The notes: generated from the sequence alone by a model not told the origin. A stretch of 54,089 nt of DNA from Rhodopseudomonas rhenobacensis (GCF_014203125.1 NZ_JACHIH010000035.1:1-54089); one strand, 5' to 3'; counted from the first letter of the stretch, positions 1-9,192 are shown. Program-made: numbers and translations.

Positions 1-49
1 CGGGGGGGGGCTGTCTGGTGCGGGCGCGGGCCCCGCCGGCGCGCGGCGG

Positions 50-103
50 CGGGGGGGGGGGGGCGGGGCCGGGGGGGGCGGGCCCCCCCCCCCCCCCCCC
101 CGT
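50..103. repeat. G/C homopolymer low-complexity tract
   Basis: Runs of G followed by a run of about twenty C bases sit just inside the window edge, upstream of livH. Nothing codes here convincingly. Such tracts are rare in real genomes and are prone to sequencing or assembly error, so the exact length should not be trusted. Confidence 0.7.
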
Positions 104-123
104 CTCGCCAAGGGCGGCCTCGC

Positions 124-170
124 GGAGGCGCCCCCTCACCCCGACCCTCTCCCCGCAAGCGGGGAGAGGG
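124..170. repeat. GC-rich palindromic intergenic repeat, copy 1
   Basis: A perfect 12-bp inverted repeat (CCCTCTCCCCGC, 2-nt loop, GCGGGGAGAGGG, positions 145-170) is preceded by GAGGCGCCCCCTCACC. The same modules recur in opposite order and orientation at 53914-53987, so this is a dispersed repeat family. Such elements are common between genes in Bradyrhizobium and Rhodopseudomonas. The hairpin could form in RNA, but no T-tract follows it. Confidence 0.75.
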
Positions 171-221
171 AGACGCCGCCGCCGCGGCTTTGTGACACGA
201 CATCAATCACCCCCGGGCATC

Positions 222-1094
222 ATGGCTGAATTCCTGCAATTCCTGGTGTCCGGACTGACGGTCGGCGCGGTCTATGCGCTGGTCGCGCTCGGTTTCACGC
301 TGATCTACAACGCCTCCGACGTGGTGAATTTCGCGCAGGGCGAGTTCGTCATGCTGGGCGGCATGGTGACGGTGTTCGCCTCGGCCGCCGGCGTGCCGTT
401 GCCGCTGGCGGCGCTGATCGCGATCGGCGTCGCCGTGGCGGTCGGGCTATTGCTGTATTGGTGCGCGATCGCGCCGGCGCGCGGCGCTTCCGCGGTGTCG
501 CTGATCATCATCACCATCGGCGCCTCGATCCTGCTGCGCGGCGCGGCGCAGATCGTGTTCGACAAGCAATTCCACAAGCTGCCGGCGTTCTCCGGCGATG
601 CGCCGGTCGATCTGTTCGGCGCCGCGGTGCAGCCGCAGAGCTTCTGGGTGCTCGGCGGCACCGCGGTGATCGTGCTCTTGCTGTATCTGTTCATGGAGCG
701 CACGCTGCTCGGCAAGGCGGTGGTGGCGACCGCGGCCAACCGGCTCGCCGCCAGACTGGTCGGCATCAACACTTCCACGGTCATGGCGCTGGCGTTCGGC
801 GGCTCGGCGGCGATCGGCGCCGTCGCCGGCATTTTGATTACGCCGATCACGCTGACCAGCTATGACGTCGGCACGCTGTTGGCGTTGAAGGGCTTTGCCG
901 CGGCGATGCTCGGCGGCATGGGCAATCCGCTCGGCGCGGTGGCCGGCGGGTTGCTGCTCGGCCTGCTCGAAGCGTTCGGCGCCGGCTATCTCAGCTCGAC
1001 CTACAAGGACGCCTTCGCCTTCCTGGTCATCCTCGGCGTGTTGTTCGCCGCGCCGCAGGGCCTGTTCGGCCGCCGCGGCGTCGACCGGGTCTGA
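222..1094 (+). CDS. livH: Branched-chain amino acid ABC transporter permease LivH
   Basis: This inner-membrane permease of 290 residues is the length usual for LivH. It pairs with LivM to form the channel of a HAAT-family (branched-chain amino acid, amide or urea type) ABC importer. The N-terminus (MAEFLQFLVSGLTVGAVYAL) and the following GFTLIYNASDVVNFAQGEF block are typical, and about eight hydrophobic segments follow. The ATG at 222 was chosen because upstream in-frame codons run through the G/C homopolymer and repeat and give low-complexity peptide. It is first of four tightly packed genes, livHMGF. No binding-protein gene is present, so the substrate cannot be assigned; leucine-type amino acids, amides and urea are all possible. 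Confidence 0.93.
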   Translation: MAEFLQFLVSGLTVGAVYALVALGFTLIYNASDVVNFAQGEFVMLGGMVTVFASAAGVPLPLAALIAIGVAVAVGLLLYWCAIAPARGASAVSLIIITIGASILLRGAAQIVFDKQFHKLPAFSGDAPVDLFGAAVQPQSFWVLGGTAVIVLLLYLFMERTLLGKAVVATAANRLAARLVGINTSTVMALAFGGSAAIGAVAGILITPITLTSYDVGTLLALKGFAAAMLGGMGNPLGAVAGGLLLGLLEAFGAGYLSSTYKDAFAFLVILGVLFAAPQGLFGRRGVDRV

Positions 1095-1097
1095 GCG

Positions 1098-2039
1098 ATG
1101 GCCCGGCTCAACCACCGTTACGTCATCCTGGTCGTGCTCGCCGCGGTGATCGCGCTGCTGCCGCTAGTGTTTCCCTCGAGCTATTACTTGCGCGTCGCCG
1201 CATTGGTCTGGGTCTCGGCGTTCGCCGCGATCGGGTTGAACATCCTGATGGGCAAGGCCGGCCAGGTCAGCCTCGGCCATGCCGGCTTCTTCGGCATCGG
1301 CGCCTATGCGGTGGCGATTCTGCCGGCGCGCTTCGGCCTGCCGTCGTTGGTGGCACTCGCGATCGGCGCGGCGCTGTCGGCGCTGTTGGCGTTTCTGGTC
1401 GGCCGGCCGATCCTGCGGCTGAAGGGCCACTACCTCGCCATCGCCACGCTCGGCTTCGGCGTGCTGGTGGCGATGGTGATCACCACCGAAAGCCGCTGGA
1501 CCGGCGGGCCGGACGGCATGGCGGTGGCGAAATTATCGCTGTTCGGCTGGCGCGCCTCGGGCTCGGCCACCTGGTACTGGATCACGGGCGGGCTGCTGCT
1601 GATCGGCGCCTGGATCGCGCTCAATCTCGACGACACCCCGACCGGCCGGGCGTTTCGCGCGCTGCACGACAGCGAGATCGCAGCAAGAGTCACCGGCGTC
1701 GACGTCAACCGCTTCAAGCTGCAGGCCTTCGTCATCGCGGCGGTGTATGGCTCGATCGCCGGCTCGGCTTTGGCGATGATGAACGGCTTCATCAATCCCG
1801 ATCAGGCCGGCTTCCTGCATTCGGTCGAACTGGTCACCATGGTGGTGCTCGGCGGGCTCGGCTCCGTCGTCGGCTCGATCGTCGGCGCCGCGGTGCTGAT
1901 CGTGCTGCCGCAGCTGCTCACCGTGTTTCAGGACTACGAGAACCTGATGCTCGGGGCGATCATCATCCTGTCGATGATCTTCATGCGCGACGGCATGGTG
2001 CCGATGGCGTGGAAGCTGCTCACGAGGACAGGCCGATGA
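1098..2039 (+). CDS. livM: Branched-chain amino acid ABC transporter permease LivM
   Basis: This is the second membrane permease of the importer, 313 residues with about nine hydrophobic segments. The family block GLNILMGKAGQVSLGHAGFF lies near residues 47-66, and GGLGSVVGSIVGAA marks the C-terminal loop that contacts the ATPases. It starts 3 nt after the livH stop, and its stop overlaps the livG start (ATGA), indicating one translationally coupled operon. The length is normal and no damage is visible. Confidence 0.93.
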   Translation: MARLNHRYVILVVLAAVIALLPLVFPSSYYLRVAALVWVSAFAAIGLNILMGKAGQVSLGHAGFFGIGAYAVAILPARFGLPSLVALAIGAALSALLAFLVGRPILRLKGHYLAIATLGFGVLVAMVITTESRWTGGPDGMAVAKLSLFGWRASGSATWYWITGGLLLIGAWIALNLDDTPTGRAFRALHDSEIAARVTGVDVNRFKLQAFVIAAVYGSIAGSALAMMNGFINPDQAGFLHSVELVTMVVLGGLGSVVGSIVGAAVLIVLPQLLTVFQDYENLMLGAIIILSMIFMRDGMVPMAWKLLTRTGR

Positions 2040-2818
2040 CGATCCTCGAGGTCAGCGACATCGGCATTGCGTTCGGCGGCGTCAAGGCGATCGACGGCGT
2101 CGGCTTTGCGGTCGCGCAAGGCCAGATCTTCTCCATCATCGGCCCGAACGGCGCCGGCAAGACCACGCTGTTCAACGTAATTTCCGGGATGTATCGGCCA
2201 AGCCACGGCCGCGTCGCGCTCGATGGCCGCGACGTCACCGATCTTGCCCCGGACGCGCTGGCGGCGCGCGGGCTGTCGCGCACCTTTCAGAACCTGCAGA
2301 TCTTCCAGCGCATGACCGCGGCCGAGAACGTCATGGTCGGCCGGCATCTGCAGGAGCGCTGCAACCTGTTCGCCGACCTGTTGCGATTGCCGTCGGTGAC
2401 GCGGCAAAACCGGGCGACGCGCGAGGCCGCGTTGGGCTTTCTCGATCAGGTCGGATTGCGCGACGGCGCCGATGTGCTCGCCGGCTCATTGTCCTATGGC
2501 GCCTGCAAGCGGCTAGAGATCGCGCGTGCGCTCGCCGCCGAGCCGCGGGTGCTGCTACTCGACGAGCCCGCCGCCGGCTGCAACGCCGTGGAGACCGAGG
2601 AGATCGACAAGCTGATCTGCCGCGTCGCCGCGAAGGGCATCGCGGTGGTGCTGGTCGAGCACGACATGAAGCTGGTGATGAAGATCTCGCATCGCATCCT
2701 GGTGCTGGTGCAAGGCCGGATGCTGATCGAAGGCAATCCGCAGGAGGTGCGCGACAACCCCGCGGTGCTGGAAGCCTATCTCGGCAAGCACGGCGCGCGG
2801 GAGGCGGCGCGTGCTTGA
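2036..2818 (+). CDS. livG: Branched-chain amino acid ABC transporter ATP-binding protein LivG
   Basis: This is one of two cytoplasmic ATPase subunits, 260 residues. Walker A is GPNGAGKTT near residue 38, the signature region is LSYGACKRLEIARAL and Walker B is LLLDEPAAGCN. The C-terminal block with EGNPQEVRDNPAVLEAYLG is the LivG-type tail. Two cysteines stand where relatives usually have other residues: the signature normally reads LSYGxQRRLE, and the Walker B tail normally ends in GLN. Both look tolerated rather than inactivating. The ATG at 2036 overlaps the livM stop by ATGA; a longer reading from 2009 would run back into livM. The livF GTG start lies inside its 3' end. Confidence 0.92.
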   Translation: MTILEVSDIGIAFGGVKAIDGVGFAVAQGQIFSIIGPNGAGKTTLFNVISGMYRPSHGRVALDGRDVTDLAPDALAARGLSRTFQNLQIFQRMTAAENVMVGRHLQERCNLFADLLRLPSVTRQNRATREAALGFLDQVGLRDGADVLAGSLSYGACKRLEIARALAAEPRVLLLDEPAAGCNAVETEEIDKLICRVAAKGIAVVLVEHDMKLVMKISHRILVLVQGRMLIEGNPQEVRDNPAVLEAYLGKHGAREAARA

Positions 2819-3518
2819 GGTCGCAGCCCTGCACTCCGGTTACGGCCGCATCGCGGTGCTGCACGGCATCGACCTCACCGTGCGCGCCGGCGAAGTGGTG
2901 GCGCTGATCGGCTCCAACGGCGCCGGCAAGACCACGCTGCTACGCGCATTGAGCGGCGTGCAGCCCGTGACCGGCGGCGCGATCCGGTTTCTCGGCGAGC
3001 GGATCGACAAATTGCCGCCGCACAAAAGGGTGGCGCGCGGCATCCTGCAATCGCCGGAGGGCCGCCAGGTGTTCGGCCCGCTCAGCGTGCAGGACAATTT
3101 GCGGCTCGGCGGCTATCTGCGCCGCGATGCCGACATCGAGGCCGACCGCGAGAAAATCTTCACGATGTTTCCGGTGCTGAAGGACAAACGCCACCAGGCC
3201 GCCGGTGGGCTCTCGGGCGGCCAGCAGCAGATGCTGGCGATCGGCCGCGCGCTGATGGGCAAGCCGAAGCTGCTGCTGCTCGACGAGCCGTCGCTCGGGC
3301 TGTCGCCGCTGTTGGTCGATCAGATTCTCGCCGCGGTAGTGGCGCTGCGCAACGACGGCATCACCGTGCTCTTGGTCGAGCAGAACGCCGCCGCCGCGCT
3401 GGAAATCGCCGACCGCGGCTATGTGATCGAGACCGGGCGGATCGTGCATAGCGGGCAGGCCGCGGATCTGTTGTCCGACCCGAAGGTGAAATCGGCGTAT
3501 CTGGGGTTTGATAAGTAG
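2811..3518 (+). CDS. livF: Branched-chain amino acid ABC transporter ATP-binding protein LivF
   Basis: This is the second ATPase subunit, 235 residues, standard for LivF. It shows Walker A GSNGAGKTT, the signature LSGGQQQMLAIGRAL and Walker B LLLDEPSLGLSP. The start is GTG at 2811, overlapping the end of livG by 8 nt, which supports translational coupling. The tail ending in KVKSAYLGFDK is the usual LivF C-terminus. It closes the operon and is followed by a large palindromic repeat rather than another co-directional gene. Confidence 0.92.
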   Translation: MLEVAALHSGYGRIAVLHGIDLTVRAGEVVALIGSNGAGKTTLLRALSGVQPVTGGAIRFLGERIDKLPPHKRVARGILQSPEGRQVFGPLSVQDNLRLGGYLRRDADIEADREKIFTMFPVLKDKRHQAAGGLSGGQQQMLAIGRALMGKPKLLLLDEPSLGLSPLLVDQILAAVVALRNDGITVLLVEQNAAAALEIADRGYVIETGRIVHSGQAADLLSDPKVKSAYLGFDK

Positions 3519-3548
3519 GCTCGTGCGGCGCTTCGCAACTACGAGGCC

Positions 3549-3673
3549 GTCATTCCGGGGCACGAGCAGCGTCAGCTGCGAGTGAACCCGGAATCTCGCT
3601 ACGAATTGGCGTCCGCGCTTGCCGCGAGATTCCGGGTTCGCTCGTTCTTCGAACTCGCGCCCCGGAATGACGA
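3549..3673. repeat. Nested palindromic intergenic element
   Basis: An outer inverted repeat pairs CGTCATTCCGGGGC (3549-3562) with GCCCCGGAATGACG (3660-3673). An inner pair matches GAACCCGGAATCTCG (about 3584-3598) with CGAGATTCCGGGTTC. The whole element could fold into a long double hairpin. It lies between convergent livF and the glycoside hydrolase gene, where it may act as a bidirectional barrier to transcription. Similar elements are frequent in Bradyrhizobium-type genomes. Confidence 0.75.
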
Positions 3674-3720
3674 CGTTATGTGATTTGCTGAATGAGCCTT
3701 ACCAAAGCGATCGCGCGACA

Positions 3721-5910
3721 TCACGGCCTGGCGCCATCATCCAGCTCGAGCAGAAAATACGTCGTCGGCCCGCTCGCGACGTCGTTGGACAGGTGAAACG
3801 CAATCGCTCCCTCGCCCGAAGCAAGCATCGGCTTCACCGCGCCGTTGAGGCCGATCGGCGAGAGCTTCCAGCGCGCCGCGGTCCGCGCCAGCTTCAGATC
3901 GACCGAGCCCTTGCGGATCAGCACCGGCAGCCGGCCGTAATCGGCGATCACCTTGTCCTGCCAGTCGCGAAACTTCATCTCGCTGTTGCCGGCGTCGGTG
4001 GCGAAGATCAGCAACAGCCGCCGGCCGTTCTGCAGCGACGCCGGCGTATCGAGCGACGACAGCGCGATCAGCCCGTCGCCCTCCGCGGCGTCGACGCTGA
4101 GCAGGCCAAGTTGCACCGGCAGGTTTTGCGCGGCGAACGCCAGCGCCTCGGTGGCTGGCGTCACCAGCCGCAACTGCCGGCGCGGGCGATTCAGCACGAG
4201 TTCGCCGGTGTCGCTCTGATACACGCCGGCCGCGACATCGGTGAGGTTGTCCCGCGGCAGCGCGCCGCTCGCTTTGAGCCGCGCGATGATGGTCGCGGCG
4301 CTGTTTGCGCTGCGCGGCTGCAGCACGGCGATCTCATCGCCGAGCTGTGCCGCGTCCTGCAGACCGATCCGACCGACCAGCGCCAAATCAGTCAAGCTCT
4401 CCGGCTCGCGCGCCTGCATGTCGTTGCTCAAATCCTGCTCGCCGCGCACCGCGAAGGGAATCGTCACGCGCGAGCGCGCCACGTCGCCGCGGCGGAACAA
4501 CAGCGCCGACAGCGTCTCGCCGGCGCGTGCCACCGGATCGAGCGCGATCGCGTAGGGCAGCATCTTCTGCTTGTGCGGATAGGGCTCGCCATAACGCAGC
4601 ACGATCGGGCCATGACCGTGGCGGCACAGCACGTCCCAACCCTGCAGCGCCGCATAGGCCGGCATCACCAGCCCGGCTTCATAGCGCGTGCGGTTCCAGA
4701 ACAGATGGTCGTATTCGGTCATCACCAACGGCTTGCCGAGCCAGCGCGACGCCGCCGCCATCCGCATGTAGTTGGCGCCGTCGACGAGCGAGCTGGTTTG
4801 CAGGATCTTGCGGCCGGGCTCGTAGCCGCCGATCCAGTCGTGATAGGTGTTCATCGTCACCGCGTCGAGCCCGCGGCGGCTCAGCGCGGTCTGCACCGTC
4901 GGCCAGTTGTTGTAGGTGCTGATCAACCCGGTATAGCCGAAGCCACGAATCACAGCGCTCATCCGCGCGGCGGACGAAATCTCCACCTCGGTAAAGAACG
5001 CCTGCAGATCGCGCATCCGGGGGCTGTCGGCGTAGCGGTCGTTCGGCAGACGGATCGAAGCGTCTTCCAGCGTCTCGCTCCCGCCGAGCCCGCCCCAGGC
5101 TTTCGAAAGCTCCGCCGTGGAGCCGTAGCGCTGCTTCAGCCAGCGATTGAACGGCGCGGCCAGCATCGCGTCGTAGGGCGGCTTGCCGGGCGCGTCGCGG
5201 GTCACGCCGTCGAACTCGATGGCGTTCTCGTTGGTCAGCACCACCAGCGCCAAGGCGTCGTCACGGATCGGCGCCGTGCCGGTGTAGGGATTGACGGTGG
5301 TGAAGATCTTTTGCACCAGCGCGGCCCAATGCGCGAAGGCCGCGTCGTCGAAGTGCACCGCGAGCTTGAGATTGCTGACCGGATCCCAGCCGTCGTCATG
5401 GCCGCCATAGCCGCCGCGCCACGAGGTCAGCCCGTCGATCATCCAGGCGATGCCGTTGTTCTTCAGCGCCGCCATCATGTAGTGCACGCGGTCGAGCGTC
5501 TGCGGATCGAAATCGAAATCGCGGGCGCGACCGGCCATCAGGCTGGCGTCGACGAAATGCAGCCGCGCGATGTTGTAGCCGTGCATCGCCAGTTGCCTTG
5601 CGTAGCGGTCGGCGCCGTCGTGATCGGGATAGCCGCCGGACGCCGGGCCCCAGGCCAGCGACGCGCAGGCGAACCGCAGCGGCGTCTGCGGCGCGCCTGC
5701 ATAGACCAGTTGTCCGGTCGGCCCCGCGATCAGTCGATGCCCCGGATCGATCGCGCGATTCGGCAAGATCGCGGAAAAATCCAGCGGACTGCCGGGCTTC
5801 AGTTCAAGCGAGGTCTCGCGGACCGGCAGCCATTGCTCGGCGGCCGTCGCGCTGCCGCCGGCGCAGCTCAGTGCGACCAGCGCCAACGCCAGCGTGAGCC
5901 GCCGGATCAT
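3721..5910 (-). CDS. Secreted glycoside hydrolase-like protein (clan GH-A type)
   Basis: This 729-residue protein has an N-terminal signal peptide (MIRRLTLALALVALSCAGGS, probable cleavage after ATAA), so it is exported to the periplasm or outside. A TIM-barrel-like region covers roughly residues 75-430. LTNEN at 225-229 fits the Asn-Glu acid/base motif of clan GH-A, and MTEY with Glu399 fits the nucleophile strand. The specific GH family and substrate are not recognised. The remaining ~300 residues look like beta-sandwich accessory modules. It starts at the base where the GT2 gene ends, in an apparent flippase-GT2-hydrolase operon. That places it with polysaccharide assembly, where such enzymes trim or release polymer. 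Confidence 0.75.
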   Translation of the reverse strand: MIRRLTLALALVALSCAGGSATAAEQWLPVRETSLELKPGSPLDFSAILPNRAIDPGHRLIAGPTGQLVYAGAPQTPLRFACASLAWGPASGGYPDHDGADRYARQLAMHGYNIARLHFVDASLMAGRARDFDFDPQTLDRVHYMMAALKNNGIAWMIDGLTSWRGGYGGHDDGWDPVSNLKLAVHFDDAAFAHWAALVQKIFTTVNPYTGTAPIRDDALALVVLTNENAIEFDGVTRDAPGKPPYDAMLAAPFNRWLKQRYGSTAELSKAWGGLGGSETLEDASIRLPNDRYADSPRMRDLQAFFTEVEISSAARMSAVIRGFGYTGLISTYNNWPTVQTALSRRGLDAVTMNTYHDWIGGYEPGRKILQTSSLVDGANYMRMAAASRWLGKPLVMTEYDHLFWNRTRYEAGLVMPAYAALQGWDVLCRHGHGPIVLRYGEPYPHKQKMLPYAIALDPVARAGETLSALLFRRGDVARSRVTIPFAVRGEQDLSNDMQAREPESLTDLALVGRIGLQDAAQLGDEIAVLQPRSANSAATIIARLKASGALPRDNLTDVAAGVYQSDTGELVLNRPRRQLRLVTPATEALAFAAQNLPVQLGLLSVDAAEGDGLIALSSLDTPASLQNGRRLLLIFATDAGNSEMKFRDWQDKVIADYGRLPVLIRKGSVDLKLARTAARWKLSPIGLNGAVKPMLASGEGAIAFHLSNDVASGPTTYFLLELDDGARP

Positions 5911-6938
5911 CAGGCGCTTCCGACGATGCGGCTCTCGATCGGAGCGTCAGGCTGCAGGCGTGCGCGAAAGAATCCGATCGGCAAAGCCGCGGCGTGAAAG
6001 AACCACGCCACCACGGTGTAGAGCCCCATCCGCACGCTGCCCTTGCGCCGGCTGACGATCGCCACCAATCCGGCGAACAGCGCGACAACTAACAGCAGCG
6101 CCGCGGCCTTGTTCGGCAATGCGACGATCAGCAGCAGGCACAGCGCCCAGAGCAGATAGACCGCGGCCCATAATCTCAGTTCCGGCAATTCGCGCAGCAC
6201 CTGGATGAAATACGGCCGGCCCAGCGCGGCGCGCAGCACCTCGCCGGTGCCCTGCAGATATTTGCTGGTCCAGCGGCGCAGCAGCAGCCGATAGGAATTG
6301 ATGGTGTGGCCGAAATGCCGGACGAACCGCCGATCGATCCGGCGCAGCTGCCAGCCGCGGCTGCGCAGCCTGATGCCGAGCTCGAACTCCTCGTGGCCAT
6401 GCAGGTTGCGGTCGGTCAGGTAGCCGGCATCGGCAATCGCACTGCGCCGATACAGCCCGCCGCCGTTCATCCGGTCGATCGATCCGACGCGGAACTCGGC
6501 GCCGCCGCGCTGCACCCGGCGGGCGAATTCCAGGCTCGAGACCTGCATCTCCTCGACATGGCCGGTGACGCCGGCGAGCTTGGGGTCGCTCTCGAGTTCG
6601 CGGATCGCGGCGGCGAGAAAATCCTGATCGAGCTGCATGTCGCCGTCGATCAGGCAGAGATAGTCGCCGCGGGAATGCTGGAAGCCGAGCTGCGGGCCGA
6701 TGCCGCAGCTCGGCCGCGCCGGCGCCACGAGCTGCGCAATCACCACCGGGTAACGTGAGGCGATCGCGATGGTGTCGTCGGTCGAGCCGCTGTCGGCGAT
6801 GATGACTTCGCCCGGCACAGTGCCGAGCGCAGCCAGCGCGCTCTCGATCGCGGCGGCGATCCGCGCCTGCTCGTTCAGCGTCTTGATGATGATGGAAACG
6901 GCCAAGCGACCTCCAGGATGGGTCCGAACGCTGGTCAC
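5910..6938 (-). CDS. Family 2 glycosyltransferase, membrane-associated
   Basis: The GT-A fold N-terminus reads VSIIIKTLNEQARIAAAIES and EVIIADSGSTDDT. An acceptor and metal region DGDMQLDQDF follows, so this is an inverting GT2 transferring sugar from a nucleotide-sugar. Two hydrophobic segments near residues 255-305 tether it to the inner membrane. Length is 342 residues. The GTG start at 6938 overlaps the stop of the upstream flippase gene (GTGA), arguing for coupling. A TTG at 6905 has a GGAGGT just 3 nt away, which is too close to be preferred. It probably acts on the lipid-linked repeat unit of the local polysaccharide. Confidence 0.85.
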   Translation of the reverse strand: MTSVRTHPGGRLAVSIIIKTLNEQARIAAAIESALAALGTVPGEVIIADSGSTDDTIAIASRYPVVIAQLVAPARPSCGIGPQLGFQHSRGDYLCLIDGDMQLDQDFLAAAIRELESDPKLAGVTGHVEEMQVSSLEFARRVQRGGAEFRVGSIDRMNGGGLYRRSAIADAGYLTDRNLHGHEEFELGIRLRSRGWQLRRIDRRFVRHFGHTINSYRLLLRRWTSKYLQGTGEVLRAALGRPYFIQVLRELPELRLWAAVYLLWALCLLLIVALPNKAAALLLVVALFAGLVAIVSRRKGSVRMGLYTVVAWFFHAAALPIGFFRARLQPDAPIESRIVGSA

Positions 6939-8284
6939 TCGTTGCGGAACGCGGGGGCGATGGCGACCGCGGGCGGGAGGACGCCGCCGCCCTCGCGCGA
7001 CGCCTCACGCAGTTGGTCGCGACGCACGATGTGCCACAGCGTGCCCCAGGCCACCACCACCGTGGCGGTCTCGATGACGTAGAACGACACGAAGGTGCCG
7101 ATCGGCGGCGCGTACCAGGTGGCGGCGGCGGCCACCGCGGCGCCGGCCACGCTGCCGAGCCCCATCACCGCGGCGCGGGCGCCCTGGTTGCCGGAGGCGC
7201 CGAGCGCTTCCACCGCCACCGACCAGATCGCCAGCGGCACCACGACCCAGCACAGGATCCGCACGAAGGAAACCAGCGAGACGTAATCCTTGCCGAACAG
7301 ATAGGGCAGCACCGGCGCCAGCACGAACACCGTCAGCGCGGTGGCGATGCTGATCGGCACCGCGGCGAACAGCACCATACGGATGCGCGGCATTGCATGC
7401 TGCAGCCCGGCGCTGGAGATCTTGGCCGAGCCCGGATAGACCAGCCGATTGAGCGCCTCGACCGACAGATAGCTGCTTTCCAGCATGCGGCGCGCCACGC
7501 TGTAGCTGGCCATGATCTCGGCGGAGGTCACCAGGCTGAGTACCAAAAGGTCGGCGTTCTGCCGCAACGCGCGCAGGATGCAGGGAATGCTGAAATAGAA
7601 CCCGAGCGGCAGCTCTTCCCGCACCAGCCGGTAGTGCGGCCGGCCGAGCTGTCTGATCGCCGCCCAGCAGCCCAGCGCCACCAGCACATGGCAGGCGAAT
7701 TGCCAGATCGACCACGAGACGATGCTGCTGACGCCGAACACCAGGCAGCACAGCGCGGCGGCGATGGTGCGCGCCACCGCGAAGCCGACCACCACCATAT
7801 TGGCGCGGCCGAAATCCGAATGCGCGAGGAAGATCTGCTCGGACAGCACGATGACGCGGACGAATACGATGTTGGTGATCAGCAACAGCGCTATCACCGC
7901 GATGTTGGTGGCAGGATCGGGCGACAGCGTAAAGTAGTAAGGCAGAACCACGACGCCGAGCAGCACCAGCAGGGTGCCGGTGATCGCGGTAAGGATGATG
8001 TTGTGGCCGAGCATGTCGGGATAGATCGCGCGATCGCGCGCGACGCGGCGCACCAGGCACTCCATCGCGCCAAGCCCGCAGACATGAACCGCAATATTGG
8101 CGACCGCGGTGATGGCGACGAACAGGCTGAATTCGTGGACGCCGAGGAAACGCGCCAGAATCGCGAAGGTCAGCAGCTGCGCCGCCGAGCTGACGACCAG
8201 GCTACCGCCGGACGCCGCATACGACATCACCATCGGCAGAAACGCTCTGCGACCGCCCGATCCTTTGACGTGATCCGAAGCCAT
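6935..8284 (-). CDS. Polysaccharide flippase, Wzx/MATE-like
   Basis: This 449-residue integral membrane protein has about twelve hydrophobic segments, a short basic N-terminus and the organisation of the polysaccharide-export (PST/Wzx) branch of the MOP superfamily. Such proteins flip undecaprenyl-linked sugar repeat units to the periplasmic face. It is the first gene of the leftward unit flippase-GT2-hydrolase, with its stop overlapping the GT2 start. A Wzy-like polymerase and a Wzz-like chain-length protein lie about 8-9 kb away in the same locus, completing a Wzx/Wzy-type pathway. Sequence divergence in this family prevents assignment of the sugar substrate. Confidence 0.8.
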   Translation of the reverse strand: MASDHVKGSGGRRAFLPMVMSYAASGGSLVVSSAAQLLTFAILARFLGVHEFSLFVAITAVANIAVHVCGLGAMECLVRRVARDRAIYPDMLGHNIILTAITGTLLVLLGVVVLPYYFTLSPDPATNIAVIALLLITNIVFVRVIVLSEQIFLAHSDFGRANMVVVGFAVARTIAAALCCLVFGVSSIVSWSIWQFACHVLVALGCWAAIRQLGRPHYRLVREELPLGFYFSIPCILRALRQNADLLVLSLVTSAEIMASYSVARRMLESSYLSVEALNRLVYPGSAKISSAGLQHAMPRIRMVLFAAVPISIATALTVFVLAPVLPYLFGKDYVSLVSFVRILCWVVVPLAIWSVAVEALGASGNQGARAAVMGLGSVAGAAVAAAATWYAPPIGTFVSFYVIETATVVVAWGTLWHIVRRDQLREASREGGGVLPPAVAIAPAFRNE

Positions 8285-8445
8285 CCAGTGGTATCCTCGA
8301 CAGCTTTCGAGATAGTGCGACGGCGTGCATTACACCATCGGTTCGAGCCCGGTTAGCAGTCAGAAATGATCGTAGGGTTAATATCGAATGCGACGTAGTT
8401 CGAGGTCTGTTTACCGGAACTCCATAGGTCTCGTGCGACAACAGC

Positions 8446-9192
8446 GTGGTCAACACCGGAACCCGATCCGTGCCGCACACACCACAACGTGATCAGAACG
8501 ACGCGCCGCGCCGCCACCGCTTCATGGCGATCGATCTCGAGCTCGGCCCCGGCGTGCTGGTGCCGCGCCAGGAGACCGAATTGCTCGGCACCCAGGCCGC
8601 CGGCATTCTGCGGCAGCAGCCGCCCGGCGCACGGGTGATCGACATGTGCTGCGGCTCCGGCAATCTGGCGCTGGGGATCGCCTCGCAGATCTCGTCCGCG
8701 CAGATCTGGGCCGCCGACCTCACCGACAGCGCCGTGGCGTTCGCGCGGCGCAACGCCGAGCGGCTCGGCTTCCAGCACCGCGTGCAGATCCGCCAGGGCG
8801 ACCTGTTCGGCGCGCTGGCGGCCGACCAACTCGAAGGCACGGTCGACATGGTGGTGTGCAATCCGCCCTACATCTCGGCGGCGCGGCTCGAAGGCGAGAG
8901 CGCGCATCTGCTCGCGGCCGAGCCGCGCGAAGCCTTCGACGGCGGCCCCTACGGCATTTCGATCCATCAGCGGGTGGTCCGCGATGCGGTGGCGTTTCTC
9001 AAGCCCGGCGGCTGGCTGCTGTTCGAATTCGGTGAAGGCCAGCATCGCCAGGCCGCGGCGCTGATCGCCCGCACCAAGGCCTACGAAAGCGCGAGCTTCG
9101 CGCGCGATCACACCGCGACGCCGCGGGTCGCGGTGGTGCGCAAGCGCGCCGACGCGGCGGCCCACCCGCCCACGACGGACCAGCCGGCATGA
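8446..9192 (+). CDS. PrmC/HemK-like N5-glutamine methyltransferase family protein
   Basis: This class I SAM-dependent methyltransferase has 248 residues. SAM motif I is DMCCGSGN (66-73). The NPPY motif at 139-142 is the signature of enzymes that methylate Gln, Asn or adenine nitrogen, and VLVPRQETELL (38-48) is the block seen in PrmC. True PrmC modifies release factors and normally sits beside prfA; here the partner is a GNAT-like gene overlapping by ATGA, inside a polysaccharide locus. It may therefore be a paralogue acting on another amide or amine. The start is GTG 8446; ATG 8524 would drop a poorly conserved N-terminus. It is divergent from the flippase across about 160 bp. Confidence 0.78.
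   Translation: MVNTGTRSVPHTPQRDQNDAPRRHRFMAIDLELGPGVLVPRQETELLGTQAAGILRQQPPGARVIDMCCGSGNLALGIASQISSAQIWAADLTDSAVAFARRNAERLGFQHRVQIRQGDLFGALAADQLEGTVDMVVCNPPYISAARLEGESAHLLAAEPREAFDGGPYGISIHQRVVRDAVAFLKPGGWLLFEFGEGQHRQAAALIARTKAYESASFARDHTATPRVAVVRKRADAAAHPPTTDQPA

Noticed and set aside
3619-5997. Long open frame on the plus strand opposite the glycoside hydrolase
   Set aside because: Its peptide is Arg/His/Gln-rich with no domain, as expected of a mirror of a GC-rich gene; the minus strand has a signal peptide and catalytic motifs.
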